From the NCBI GenBank assembly GCA_011009095.1, contig VTPC01004126.1, forward strand, positions 1 to 64,000: a stretch of DNA of 64,000 bases, given 5' to 3'. This DNA is from Ignelater luminosus (lineage: Eukaryota > Arthropoda > Insecta > Coleoptera > Elateridae). The notes under the pieces are model-generated. The model worked only from the letters and a program-made list of their open reading frames with translations. It was not told where the DNA came from and did not search any database. Positions 9,929 to 22,689 of this stretch are shown piece by piece. Numbering within the stretch: position 1 is the stretch's first letter; the number at the start of each line of letters is the position of its first letter. The translations under genes were made by a program, and so were the position numbers.

Positions 9929-12900
9929 TATGTTGCGTCTTTTTGTAGTTTTCTTTCTCTTTTCACTGTCATGTACTAGATGTATATATTTATCTACGCC
10001 AGGTAAATTTATAGAAGAAATTGCATCGGGTTTCAATTTCCATTTTAGGCATTAAGAAGATAATTTAACAACTGATGTTGTAAACAATAATCATTTTTGG
10101 AAAATCCGCATTGTCTTTACATTTTAATTATATTTTTCAGGCCTTTCAATTCATGTATCGCAAATTGCCGATTTTTTTGGAATTTTTGCGACTATGCACA
10201 GTGACAATTCAAATGTCTTGCAGACAAATTGTCACTCAACTACGTCATGTGTGTGAATATATCTTAAAAGTTATAGTATTATGCCTTTACCCATTATCTA
10301 TTTCAAGGCTTTTCCTTTTCCTTTCTATAAATGTTCCCCCTTACTAAAAGTAATTTTCATTTTTGTCATTTTCTATTTGTCTTATGTGTTCGAAGGGAGT
10401 GTAGAGGGAAGAGGTAGCAGGGAAAGAAAAAGGACAAAGATGTGAACAATGTGAAGAGTGGGTAGAGTTATAGTGAGATAAAGAGATTGGCTCAGAGTAG
10501 AGAAAAATAGAGAGAACGCACGAGACAGGCAGATGATGATGATCAAAAGTTTGTTTGTTAAAGGCAAGATAGATTGCTGTTATCTTACCCTCCTGTTAAT
10601 TTGTACAATACAACACCTACTCATGAACATTAGTAATATTTTGTGTCTTTCAAGCGCTGCTGATTGATTTTCCATCAAATGTAGCAAACAATAACTTCCA
10701 CATAAATTCAAACAGAATTGACAGTGAAGAGTCTTGAACACACTATAAGAAGACGAAACAGCTGCAGTAATTTTCTGGAACATGTACAAATCTACCAAAA
10801 AACAGAAAAATCATAAAAGATAAACAAAAATGCTTTGATCACATCTTATTTGCCCTACTTTTTTTATCAAGTCTCAAAACGGTACACATTTAGCTTGTGA
10901 AATCTAGAAATAAAAGTCACTTTGATTTGAGAAAATCTTCCAGTTCCTAAAAATAGATTTCATGAGATAATAAACAGTGAAGTAAAAGTATTTTTAAACA
11001 TTTCAAAACGTGCACACGTTCAGCATAAACAACTTACATCGAAGTTGAATTATTAAATTTCATATGAAAATGTTTTGTGAAAACGAGAATCTAATTTCTT
11101 AGTATCTCTCAAAACAATCTCCATTTCAAGAAGACACAAAATCTGCTTCCTAAAAATCCCCTGGAATTAACAGATACCTAATTTCCACTTGATACAAAAT
11201 CCATAACGTTTCGAATTGCAATTAAGAATCTTATAATTATTCCGAAAGTTACGTAAATAGGATTTTGCTAAGTTAGCTCTATACGGTAGAACTCATGTTC
11301 TATTTCGGGGGGAGGAGACTCTTTATACCTTCAGTAGTTTTACACACAAAAAACGGAATACATAATAAAATTCTAAATAAATTAATTGAACTGGTACTAA
11401 TAAAGCCGCTCCCTTTAAACTGTTCCGAGCATTGATGCGGAAAATGTAAATTTGTAGCGTACAGAAATAACAGGTGTGTTTGTGGAATGTAAAGAGAAAA
11501 ATGCCTTAAATTATTCAAAGAAATTATAGATCCATACCTTTTTGTAATACTTGAGTTTAATGTTTCGTGTTTTTAATGTAGGTAATTAATGGTAAATTAA
11601 CAAATTTCTACGGTGTGGTAAAAAAATTATTAATGTGTTGTAATTAATTTCTAATTATCTAAATATTACTTTCATGTTTTTTTTAGAACCTTTCAAATAC
11701 AAATATTCAAATTAGTAATAGTTATGCATTATCTATTTAATTATTATCGTGCATTCGATATGCACTTTTTGAATGCCATGTTCGAATTCTTTTTAATTTC
11801 TCTCCTAGATATCTAAGCAAAACAATAGTGACACAATAATGTTATTTCTAAAAATTTTAAAAATGTAACTGCTATTAGAAGGTCTTAAAAAATAAATACA
11901 GTTATGCAAAATTAACCGTGTCATGTATAAGATTTAATTTACAATTAATTTTGTACTATTTTGCAATAAGAATATGATGCAATGAAAGAAAGAATTTGTA
12001 CTTGTTCCATTAAAATTACATTAAAAGTAATTAGACAAACATAAATAATGAATTATTGAAATAATATTGCATTCGTATATTGTACAGTAATGGCTTTAAA
12101 TTCACACTTGCTAAAAGCCAGTTTAACAGTTATTTATTTATACATTTTATTATAAATTACAACTACTAGTTTTTTTTTTGGAAAGAGAAAGAAAAAAGTG
12201 GACACTCAGGTTTTTCTCATTTACATATTTAATTGTAAAGACTGCATAATTATACAGGTCCCTGTTATGTAGAGAACAAAAGAAAATTGTCTCGTTAACG
12301 GAGTTTTAAAAAGAAATGCCATAATTTTTTTCAGGAATGTAAGAAAAGTCTTTATGAAAAAACATTAGTTTTCAGAGGTAGTCATGCAAATATTTTTAAT
12401 GGGGAAAATAATATTAACGACAGAACTCAAGGACAGTAATTTTTATAAAACAGTTCAACAATTTAAAAGTAATATCAACTCATGAAAATTAGGATTTCAT
12501 TTTTTACAAATTTTGATAAATTCCAAGGAAAAAATTTATATTTATAAAAAAACAAAAAAAGAAAGAAAATATTCTAGATATTGTATTATATGTAGTTGAA
12601 CCACCAAGCAGATTCTAGAGTAATAATATGCATAGATTCCCAAAATCAACACCATATCAGCAACTAGAACATCAAGATTTTGGTTTTGGGTTTAACACCA
12701 AGAAAAAATGTTAATTTTGTACGCCACCTATTACAAACACACAAGCCTTGTTTGATTATCTGTCAACGATTTTAACATTTTTGCAGTTTCTATAAAATGC
12801 GTCAACAACACAAAATACTGTACCATGCAAAGCTGTGCACTTTGAAAAGGCTGTTATGCTTACCCTTAAACTAAAATTTTGACTTTGAGCCAAGTCCAGT

Positions 12901-13160
12901 CTTGTATAGCCTAAAGTGTAGGTTAACAATGAATAGAAGTACTAATTCACCGAGTTTGCTAAACACCAAAATTAGCTATGTATACATTTAGCCCAACTTT
13001 CATCTAACATAAGTAAAATAATTACAAAACAAAAATAGAAAAACTAATGTTGTAAATCTTTTAACCAAAGTTGAAACTAATTTTTGTAATTAAACCAAAA
13101 ATTGTGATAATTTCTTGACTTCACACACCTTATTACAGTAAAAGAAAGTTATTTTTCTTC
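9929..13160. other. Intronic stretch without a recognisable gene
   Basis: AT-rich sequence with only short random open frames on both strands (for example near 10111-10347 and 11300-11518). I see no splice-bounded exon, RNA gene or element ends. From about 11600 the A+T content rises further, with poly-T and poly-A runs. Confidence 0.4.
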
Positions 13161-13164
13161 AAAG

Positions 13165-15797
13165 CTTTAAAGAGGAGCTTAACGGGAAATGTAAAGGATC
13201 AGTGAAACCAAAATAAAAATTCTGATTCTAACAGAGACCAAAAGGAAGAACAAAGCTACGAGACAGTTAAAGGCGGATTCATGCTGATGTAATCTGGAGT
13301 TCCAAGAGACCAAACAGTATGCGCTGGAATAGGTTTCCTAATTTATAGAGATGAAGTGGACTGGAAGTACGTGACTGAGAGAATTATGTGCTTAACAGTG
13401 ATGGAAGGGGAAGCTACAGTAACTCTTCTAGTAGTCTCTACGATCAGCTTCAGAACACATTTGATGGTATCACAACGAATGATATAATATTATTGGGGGA
13501 CCTCAAAGGAAGCCTGAAGACGTTGAGGGTATAATAGGAAAACATGGGAAGAATGCAAAAACAACAATGGTGTCAGACTGCTACAGTTCTGCATAGCAAA
13601 TAATTTTGCTATAACAAACACGGTGTTCCTACATAAAGGGTGGAGCCTTCAAGAAATAAGTCGATAATCGACTACCTTATAGATAGGAAAACCGAGTTGC
13701 CGAGGTATAGAAACGCGAGAGTGATGAGAGAGCCGGAAATAGGGACCGACCACCATCTCCTGCTATTGTGCAGGGTAGTCGCGAAACCACTGACAAGGAG
13801 GAAAGGAAAATAGTAAAAGAAAGCTGCCGAAGAAAATCAAGCTGGCTGAGTTAAAGAAGTAGGAAAATCAGTAACTTAGTACGTGAAAAGATTGATGCAC
13901 TAGAAGAAAGAATTAATACGAATGATCTGGAAGAAGCTTGAAGTTATTTTAAAAACGGCAAAATAAAATGTGGAGAGAAAAATATAAATGTTACAAAATA
14001 GTGGAGCAAGGAAATTAAAAATTAAGTAAAAGAAAAGAAAAGATTGTGGAAAACATACCTCAGCAATAAATCAATAGCGACAACTATACTAAGACCAGAG
14101 AATCAAAGTAAAAGGCTTGGAAAAAAAAGAAAACAAAACGTGCAGAGTGGGAGTAGTTTGGCAAAATCAAAAACTGTTCTATAAAACGCTAAAAAGGATG
14201 AGACAGCCTAAAGAGTGCCCTATTAAGTATATACTGAATAAAGAAGGCAAAATGTTTAGAGATGAAGAGGGTGTTACGGAACGCTAGAAGGAATACTTCT
14301 CGGAATTTCTCAACGCCGAGATGGATGTCACTGATGTTCAAGCTGGGAATAGAAAGGAGCCCCAAGACCTAGAACAAATTTCTAGAACAGAGCTTATTGC
14401 TTCCATTAAAAGAACGCAATTGGGCAGAGCAAAGAGACATAATGTAGTGGCACCAGAGCTGCTGAGATATAGGACGGGGGAAGCCAGTGAAAACTTTCTG
14501 CTCCATGTAAATCTTGCCTGGAGAACAGCCAAAATACCTAAGGAGGAGGGGAATTCTCTTGCTTAGGGTACCTGGAAAGATCTATTTGCGGATATTGTCA
14601 GAAAGACTGGCCAAGAACGTGGAACCCCTTTTCGAAGAAGAACAGTGCGGCTTCGAGGCCAACTGAGGACCCAAAATAACAGAAAGTCATTGAGTGTAGG
14701 AGAGAGGTACACACCTGCTTGATAGACCCTGCAAAAGCTTCTGACAGCGTCCAGTGGCCAGAACTGTGGAAGATAGTCCAAAAGAGAGGTGTGGAAGAGA
14801 TCCTCATTAGGAAAATTCAAAGTTTCTGCAAAATTTGTAAAAACTATGTAAGAACTGGGAATGCCACCTCAGGAGAATTCCTCACCACTTAGAGGGTGAG
14901 GCAAGGTGAGATAGTCAGTCCCCACCGCTTTATCATCTTTATGGACGATGTGATAAAGAAGTGAAAAAGAACAACGCACGCTTTCAAGATGGGAAACTGA
15001 CAGTTGAACCCAGTAAAGGTGTCAGGGCTTGCTTCTGCAGACGACGCTGTGCTTCTTGCTCGTTTGGCTAAAGTGCTGCAAGCAAACTTAGACACAGAAT
15101 TGCAAAGTAGAAGACTGCGGAGCAGTACCTTCAAAACTGAAACCATGGTTATCAGGCGAGATCAGACCCAGAACAGGATATTCGTGGAAGAAATCGAGCT
15201 TAAGCGGGTCGAGGAATTTAAGTACTTTAGAGGTGTATTGAGCGCCAACGGCAAGCTCGACAAGTCTGACAGCGGCAACAGAAAGATTATACTTTGCCCT
15301 AAATAGATATTTCTTGAGTAAGAGAAAAGTGTCCACCAAGACTGGAATGGCTGTATACAACTCTACTTACGTGCCGACCTATCATTGCGGGTCCTGGGCT
15401 CACATCATCAGCAGATTCAGTCGGGTGTAAGCAGCGGAGATGCGCTACCTCAGACGAACAGTGGGTAAAACACAAACATCAAACCATTAGACTGTCGCTC
15501 CAAACCGAGCTTGCGGCAGACAGGGTTGACAGACACAAAATGCCTTGGTTCGGGCATATTGCCATAATGCAGGGCCACAGGATCCCCAAGCAGGTTATGG
15601 AAGCGAGGTGCAAGGGAAGGCGGCTTAGAGGCCATCGGCGGATGACATGGACAGACTCTTTGATTCCTCTATTCTAGAGACGAGCCATAGACCCAAAGAA
15701 CGCCAGGACGGTGACCCATAACAGGCAGTGCTGATAAAGCCTTTGCTTCGCCTTCAACACCGCGAGGTAGACAAGGGACGGAATAAGTAAGTAAAAC
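13165..15797 (+). mobile_element. Non-LTR retrotransposon (endonuclease + reverse transcriptase), 5'-truncated and degenerate
   Basis: Fragments of an EN/RT polyprotein follow each other on the plus strand. First are endonuclease remnants: ILILTETKRKNKATRQLK; GFLIYRDEVDWKYVTERIM near 13340; ITTNDIILLGDLKGSLKT near 13475; CIANNFAITNTVFLHKGWS near 13595; and a DHHLL box near 13748. RT sequence follows from about 14300, with the A/YADD box as SADDAVLLARL at about 15034-15066. Then comes VEEFKYFRGVLSANGKLDK, typical of the RTE-like insect endonuclease-reverse transcriptases. The C-terminal GH-type tail lies at 15400-15780. The copy ends in GGAATAAGTAAGTAAA, a short TAAG-type tail. Stops and frameshifts are many and the copy is dead. 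The 5' edge is approximate, and no target duplication was identified. Confidence 0.8.
14321..15303 (+). pseudogene. Reverse transcriptase pseudogene of the 13-16 kb non-LTR element
   Basis: Two open pieces remain (14321-14566 and 15004-15306), joined by a stretch with stops. The first has LIASIKRTQLGRAKRHNVVA followed by PELLRYRTGEAS, which corresponds to the start of the RT fingers. The second contains the catalytic SADDAVLLARL and the thumb-like KRVEEFKYFRGVLSANGKL. The GVRQGD-type motif survives as RVRQGEIVSP near 14894, behind an in-frame stop. Confidence 0.7.
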
Positions 15798-17711
15798 TTT
15801 AAAGTTATTTTTATAAAGTGGCATGTTACAAAATGATTACGTCACGTAATTGAAATTTGTTTTCCTACAGAAACTATTTTAAGATGTAATTGAAAACATA
15901 ACCTCTCTCCTTTTAAATTACTTTTTACCAAAAAATAAAAATCTTAATGCAATCAGCTTTTAGATGTTTTATATCGTAACAGGTATAAATAATTTTTTAG
16001 ATTTTAATTATTTAAATAATTATTTTCCCTTTATTAGTGCAATACATCACATCAGAAACTTAAAAATTACCTTCGTTCAACAAAGGAAAAGACCATAGAT
16101 AACAAACCAAGGAAACTTAAATATTTACTTTTGCAAATTGTATTTGAAAAAGAAAAAAGTTATTAGGTGGCGTTAATTAATTTCTGTTAAATATTTGTTT
16201 TGTCTTGTGAAAAGCATATCCCTTTTCCGTAATTCTGGTTTAACAGAATAATAATATAGGACCAATATGAACGTTTTCTTGTTAAAATGATAACCGTATA
16301 GTATTGATTGCAGAACGAACCTGATGTTAAGAAGTTCTATTCCATCTCTATTTACAAGAAGATTATGCAAGATGTAGCCTCCTCGATAAATTTCTATAAT
16401 ATTTTCCTTGTAGCAGATAGGTCACATAATTTTTTGTCTACACGACTTTTAATTTTTTTATGATGTCTTGTTTATTATTCTAGAAATAGACTTGAGCACT
16501 ATAGTTCTAGATCTTACAGCTCTCAAGGTTTTATTTTGCTATTACTACATAAATGTCCTTCCTTTTAGACAAAATTGATAGAATTTTTCTCACAAAATAT
16601 TCAATTAGTTTAGTGTCAGACCTATTTTACTTAAAATGCCTAAATACTGCGGGTGTTTCGCAAGTAACCGCCTGATGTAGCTATTATTATGTTTAAAATC
16701 TAGACAACCTGTTTGGCCCTACTCTTCTTACCCATCTTCGCTGTTAGTTGTTGGTAGTAAAAATCACTAGAATTAAACATTTAATAAGCAACAGTCATTT
16801 CGGGAATTTTAATTAAAGAGCCAGAAATGGAGATCATCATCTTGTGATTTAGAATGAATATCAATAAAATAAATTTGATAAATATTAGCAATTAAGGCAA
16901 AATGAGTATAAAATAGTACCTTGTGGCTTTAAAAGAAATCTAGATCGAGTTCTACATTCTTTGACCAAAAATAAGGTCAAAAGATTTAATAAATATGTGA
17001 TTAAAATTAAAACTATTTGTAACATACCGTGTGTTAAAGTTCACAGTTAGCAATATCTCCGCTACTGGCGTAGGTGTTTATCTAGTAAGTTACAAATAAG
17101 TAGATGCCAGTTAGCAATAATCCTAGAGGGAATTTTATCTAAATATTATATCTGACACTGATAAACAGTTAAAATATCTGCCTAAAAAGAACTATGTGGA
17201 AGTTTCAATGTTAAAAATACAAAAAATTTCTTACAGACTGTCCTGTATCACAAAACCGATGCGTTTTTGGACATTTATTTATTAAGACTTTTGGTTTAAG
17301 TTTTTGCCAAAAAATTCTTAAAATATTGGCTACGTATTAACACTTTGTATATCACAAAACCCAAGCTAGAAATTACAATTACTAATGATGATAATCAGAG
17401 GATACCATACCATCAGAAATTTTCCCCTAAAAGGTGTATTGATCAAAGACGTAGATAATGTGCCATTTACGTAATAGATGCTTCAATGATCTTTGTAACT
17501 GATTTTTGTACATATCAAAAGAAGCAAAATTTTGGGTTTTGTTGGACAGGAACAACGCAACACTTTTCTTCTAATTTTAGGTAATATTTGAAAGTGTACT
17601 GGAGCAAACTTTACAGTGCTAGAAAATGGAAAATCTCTGAACAGATTTGAAATGTTGATCAAAATATACCGGAATAAAATAAACATAAATTAATAATAAT
17701 AATATCAAGAA
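15798..17711. other. Intronic stretch, no gene seen
   Basis: AT-rich DNA after the retrotransposon tail. No element ends, coding block or RNA gene was recognised. A short (AAT)n run lies at about 17690-17705, just before the tandem duplication. Confidence 0.4.
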
Positions 17712-18172
17712 ACGAGAAGGAATTGACTTAATAATGATAAAATGCTCATAAAAAATTGTACAGCAGTTCATTGGGTCAAAAAGCCTTCATGTGAGCAATT
17801 ATGAAAAAGCACCAAATGCAGTTCTTAGAAAATAGCTTTAGTTAAGAACTGTCTAAGTATTGCACGTCATCAAAACTCAATAATCCTAAGTTTGGCTCAC
17901 AGACTATTAGCGAAATTTTGTCTAAAAATTGATGAGTGTGGATTCTCATTTGAGATGTTTTCGAAACGTCGCGACAAAATATGGCAACAGAGTGTGGCAA
18001 TAGCCCAATTAACACCTGAAATATTAGAGAAATTTTCTCAAACAGTACTATAAATCCTACAAGGAAAAACGAAAACAGGGAGAATTTGCCATAGCATTTA
18101 AAGCGTTCAAATCAGAAATAAAGGAAAACGCTGAAGTTTGCCAAGCGAGAAGGGTCGGTGTAATTCATCATT
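17712..18172. repeat. Tandem duplication, copy 1 (461 bp)
   Basis: Copy 1 starts ACGAGAAGGAATTGACTTAA and ends GTCGGTGTAATTCATCATT. It is followed without a gap by copy 2. The two copies differ by only a handful of substitutions (for example AAGCCTTCATGTGAGC against AAACTTTCAAATGAGC), so the duplication is fairly recent. Neither copy has a recognisable coding block. Confidence 0.93.
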
Positions 18173-18633
18173 ACGAGAAGGAATTGACTTAATAATGATA
18201 AAATGCTCATAAAAAATTGTACAGCAGTTCATTGAGTCAAAAAACTTTCAAATGAGCAATTATGAAAAAGCACCAAATGCAGTTCTTAGAAAATAGCTTT
18301 AGTTAAGAACTGTCTAAGTATTGCACGTCATCAAAACTCAATAATCCTAAGTTTGGCTCACAGACTATTAGAGAAATTTTGTCTAAAAGTTGATGAGTGT
18401 AGATTCTCATTTGAGATGTCTTCGAAACGTCGCGACAAAATATGGCAACAGAGTGTGGCAATAGCCCAATTAACACCTGAAATATTAGAGAAATTTTCTC
18501 AAACAGTACTATAAATCCTACAAGGAAAAAAGAAAACAGAGATAATTTGCCATAGCATTTAAAGCGTTCAAATCAGAAATAAAGGGAAACGCTGAAGTTT
18601 GCCAAGCGAGAAGGGTCGGTGTAATTCATCATT
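18173..18633. repeat. Tandem duplication, copy 2 (461 bp)
   Basis: Direct repeat of 17712-18172 with a period of 461 bp. It ends at ...GTAATTCATCATT and is followed by AGAATTTGTG, which shows where the duplicated unit stops. The duplication has no inverted ends, so it looks like a segmental tandem duplication rather than two transposon copies. Confidence 0.93.
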
Positions 18634-19974
18634 AGAATTTGTGTAGTAAGTCATCAGATACAGTTATGAAAGGGGCAGTTTTTTCAACTAATCTACCTTA
18701 ACCAGCATTGCCTAATACAAGACTTGTAGTCAATTGCTCGTTTTGGATAGTCAAAGTGTATCAAATAGAATATTCTCTGTCAAAAATAAAATCATCAAAC
18801 TCTAAAAATGCTGAGACATTGGTAAACAGTTTATCCATTACATACTTTACAACGCTCTGATTTCGTATTTCGTTTAAAAAGTAATTAATTATTTTTGAAG
18901 ATTTGATAGAGTCGGATCGGAAAGGCACCTGAGACCTAATCAGAGGTTAAGTTAAGCCAGTTCTCATAAAGTCAGAAATTCTTCATCTCTTAAAAAGAGC
19001 AAGATCTCATCTTGAACAATGAGAATCAGTACGGATCCTTCCAAACCCTACACACAAAAACATGTTTGTGATTCTATTTGCTGTAAGTTTGGTAATTCTA
19101 GATACGAAATGGTGGTAGATTTGGACTTTAAATGTCTGGTACAAGCAACAAGTGCAGCTTAAGAAAAGAGAATGATGGCCTTTTTTAACTCCAAATATTG
19201 ACATAGTGTCTATTTCAGCATTTCAGTAAAGATTTCTGGACAAATCCGAAAACTTGAATTAAAATCATCACTAGACCATGCATTTCGTGACCTGCGAATA
19301 TCGTATTTAGTGATATAGAATGGCAGAATCTTCTTGGAACCTGCTGAAAAAAGAAAACCCTACGCTTCTCTGTTTAATCATGTTTTTATTTGCGCCAATT
19401 ATTAGCTACGACTAATGGATGGTTATTTGGTTCAAGTTGGATCACTTGTAAAAGCAATAATGAATTAGATATAAATTAATTATGTACATTTTGTTGAACT
19501 TTATTTATCTCTTTCAAATCACTAAAAAATAATTTTAATTATAATTTATAAAGTTGATTTATATTTTAATTTTCAGAATGATCATATTTACTTCCACTTC
19601 GACTGTTCTTATAAAATCGTTAGGATAAGCTTCCGCCCTTTTAAAATATAATTATTAATTTTACTAAAAACTCCAAGCAGAAATAAATAACAATTTCATC
19701 GTTAATAAATGTAAAATACTTCATTAACAATTAGCATCTGGAACTGAGCAGAGCGGGTTTTAATAATAACAAAATTATTAATTTGGAAAATTCCCAAACA
19801 AGATCAACAGTAACAATTTCGCTTTGCACTTCTAAATACAATTAATTTTGAATATTCCTCGTAGCAATCTTGTAAAGTCAAGGGTTTCAATTAAAATGGC
19901 AACTGTGAATGCCTGCGGTATTACTTAGATCTTAAATATACCGAGGACGTCTTCGTAAGTAAGTAAATTAATAC

Positions 19975-20157
19975 CTGCTGCAGTGCTCTGGGGCGAAAAC
20001 ACCATCACGGTGTTTCCAATAGTTGTAGTAAAGTCGAGGAAGCCATAGACGGTTTGTGTAACAAAAGATCCTTGCGAGGCTGAGGGTGGAACAGAAGCTG
20101 CTGCTGCGACTGAGGGGTTGATGAATACAGGTCCCCCGGAGCCCACGCCGAGCCGCC
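19975..20157 (-). CDS. First visible coding exon of the DUF4758-like gene
   Basis: This exon is 183 nt. Its acceptor is ATATTTCAG/GGCGGC (AG at 20159-20158) and its donor is GCAGCAG/GTATTA (GT at 19974-19973). It enters and leaves in phase 1, and the closing G pairs with AT at 3759 to make Asp. The protein reads RLGVGSGGPVFINPS, Ala/Ser/Pro-rich sequence, then TQTVYGFLDFTTTIGNTVMV and FSPQSTAA. The VYGFLDFTTTIGNTVM stretch looks strongly constrained and typical of DUF4758 proteins. Reading past the donor gives a short extension (GINLLTYEDV...) that is intronic. The exon is separated by 16215 nt from the next one, and its own upstream exons were not found. Confidence 0.8.
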
Positions 20158-22689
20158 CTGAAATATACCACTAGTCAGTGTACAATTACATAAGCCAAGC
20201 CCTAATTAAGTACTAATTGGATTGAACCTTTTGAAGAATTTTACCGCCTTGCCCTCTTCCGTCATAAATATAAAAGCTTGTGAGACACGATTCTCACTTT
20301 GCGAGTACGCTTTATTTTCACACGAGGCATTGTTAACTATGTGTGAATCTCTCTGCTTGTTTTAAAATGTTACGTCATGGATAAATACTGTAATTTATGT
20401 GAGATGCTGTTAAAGTGAAATGATGCGAATCTTTATAATACAATATAGTACTTTTAACGTATTGTAGGTTGACGAAATATGAAAACAGGATGAGATAAAA
20501 GCAGGCAGTACACGAACTTTGCTTCTGCTTTTATGTAACTTTATAGTTCATTATGTATAGCGATGTGCTACCTACAATGAATTTCTTTGACCCCACACGA
20601 ACGTCTTCAGCTTTACTGTTATATCTTTGAAGTATGAAATTTTGAAATTTAATTAATTTCCGGAAATCAAAACAATTCTTTTATTGATATCATAGTAATA
20701 AAATCTTGTAAAATTGAAATTTTTGTTTGCTTCATGCTGATTTATTGCTTACAGTTCTTTTAGCTAATATACAGTTCTATTTACAAAAAAATTTTTGTAG
20801 GGTCGAGAGAAAAGGCAATATAACATGTCTACTGTGATGACTTCATTTTTTGCAAAAAAGATCGGAATAATGAATCCCAGGGAGTTTTTTTTTGTTTCCT
20901 AATATCGGTATTTTGTCTTGACATATTGTATACGTGGATGTGAATAGAATTCACTAGAGGGATAAAAGCAAATGCATTGTGTTCACCCTAAGTTAGGGTG
21001 CCCCTTTGACTTTTTCATAAATTAGAAAACGTCAGTAGCTGTACTATTTATTATTTGCTTGTTCATCTCCAGACGAAGAATCAGTAATAATGCAAAAGGC
21101 AAATCTCAAAGACTACGACGTCTTTTTACAAAGACATGGCTGAATGCCAATTAAATCAAAAATTCAATATAATCAACCGGAGGTCAGTGAAAGATATATA
21201 TCGAAATGCAATGCACGTCGTCGCCAAAGTAACGTTTGCACATGAATAATTCTGTACAGCGTTTGTTTTATTTCTGATTCTTCAAGCAGACGATGAGGAA
21301 TTATTTGTTTTCAGATGCACTCTGCAATTATATTAATGGATAGGGGTGCGGTATACAAGTCGAATTTTTGGCAAATAACTCATATTTGGTTGTTGTAAAT
21401 TAAAGAATTTAAAATACTTTGGAAACTGCATCAGATTATCAACAGACTGCTTCAAGTCAGTCGAACTTGTATGTCTAATTGTCATCTAATTAGATAAAAT
21501 CTCTAAAAGACGTTGCAACCAAACCTGATGAGTTTTTAAACAAATTTTGCTTTTCTTATCAAAAACACCGTTTGAGGGATTATAGATCTTGAAGATTGAA
21601 TGCAATAAAGATTGCAAGTTCTGTAACTAGTATTTAGTATTCAGCTTTCTTCCTTTTCTTTGCTAATTTGCTTCCATTTTCCATTGGATTCTGTATAGAT
21701 TTTTTTTCTGAGCATACCTAATTCAGGTTTTATAACTTCTCCAGAAATATAAAAGCCATACAGAGCTTACTTTTCAAGTTTCTTGTTTTTCCACTTGCTT
21801 TTTGCCATCCTTGCACGAGTTCATGCCCGTTCTCCTTGCATATCGTTTTCACGAATGATCACTGCCAACCTGAGTCGTTTAAAATTTTAAATTTACCGCC
21901 TAGTCTAAACAACAAATATCTAAATATAAAATCTTACAGTGGCTTAGTTTCGTCTAATCATTTTAATTGCTTGTGCTAACCAGTTTTTTGGCATTCAATA
22001 TCCCTAAATTTTAACCATCCATCGGTGTACACTTTGATTTTACGGTCCAGTCAAGACTTTAAGGCAGATACATGGTGATCTGGGCGAGATAACCACTGGA
22101 AGCAGGAAAAAAGTGAAATTTGGTATCAGCGAAATCTAGAAAGAAACCATGAGAACTCAAAGTTTACTATGTAGCATACCAATAGAGAAAGGGCCAATAC
22201 AAACAGGGTGCAGAATACAAAGTTTAGGATTAAGCAAGTATAAATGCGACGAAAGTGATGGTAAGTTGTAGTAGTAGGTTAACATGATCTCAAAAAGAAT
22301 TTATTTTGATGGCTGAAGGGAATTGTACATCTGTCAGACAAACATGACAAAACTATGAGTCCAATATCAAACTCACTTGAATGAAATTTATTTAAATTAA
22401 TGTTTTGAAATATGCCCAAAAGATGTTTTGTAAAGATGTCAACTAAGTACTGTCAAATATTCTGAGAAGTATGGTCTAATTTATCTTCCTACTTCCAACA
22501 GCAACAGTTTTGAATGAGTTTAAAAACAAGAAGCCTAAATGTACTTAAGAGTATAAATGTGGGTGGAATAGTGAGTTTTGACATTTCTGGTGTCTGACAT
22601 GACCAACTAATTAGGGCAGACTATACAATTGCTAATCATTTGTCAGGTGTCTCAGTCGTGCAATATCATTAAATGCCAAAACAAAAAAT
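20158..22689. other. Stretch upstream of the first visible exon, no gene seen
   Basis: This is presumably intron of the minus-strand gene. It is AT-rich with no further exon recognised. It holds a 17-bp palindrome at 20984-21000 (CACCCTAAGTTAGGGTG). Small upstream exons of the host gene could be hidden here or further right; a scan by eye is not sensitive enough to exclude them. Confidence 0.35.

Larger units (their letters stand above)
3760..19974 (-). other. 16.2-kb intron loaded with transposable elements
   Basis: GT-AG, phase 1. The two flanking exons share phase and complete an Asp codon, which is the evidence that they belong to one gene. At least four insertions or duplications are listed separately. 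Stretches outside them (3760-6090, 9929-13160, 15798-17711, 18634-19974) are AT-rich with frequent stops on both strands, and I see no gene in them. Confidence 0.75.

Noticed and set aside
10382..11518. Short minus-strand frames (61-72 codons)
   Set aside because: Low-complexity or AT-driven, with no splice context and no motif.
17680..18640. Two copies of a transposon rather than a tandem duplication
   Set aside because: The copies abut exactly, in the same orientation, with no inverted ends and no target duplication.
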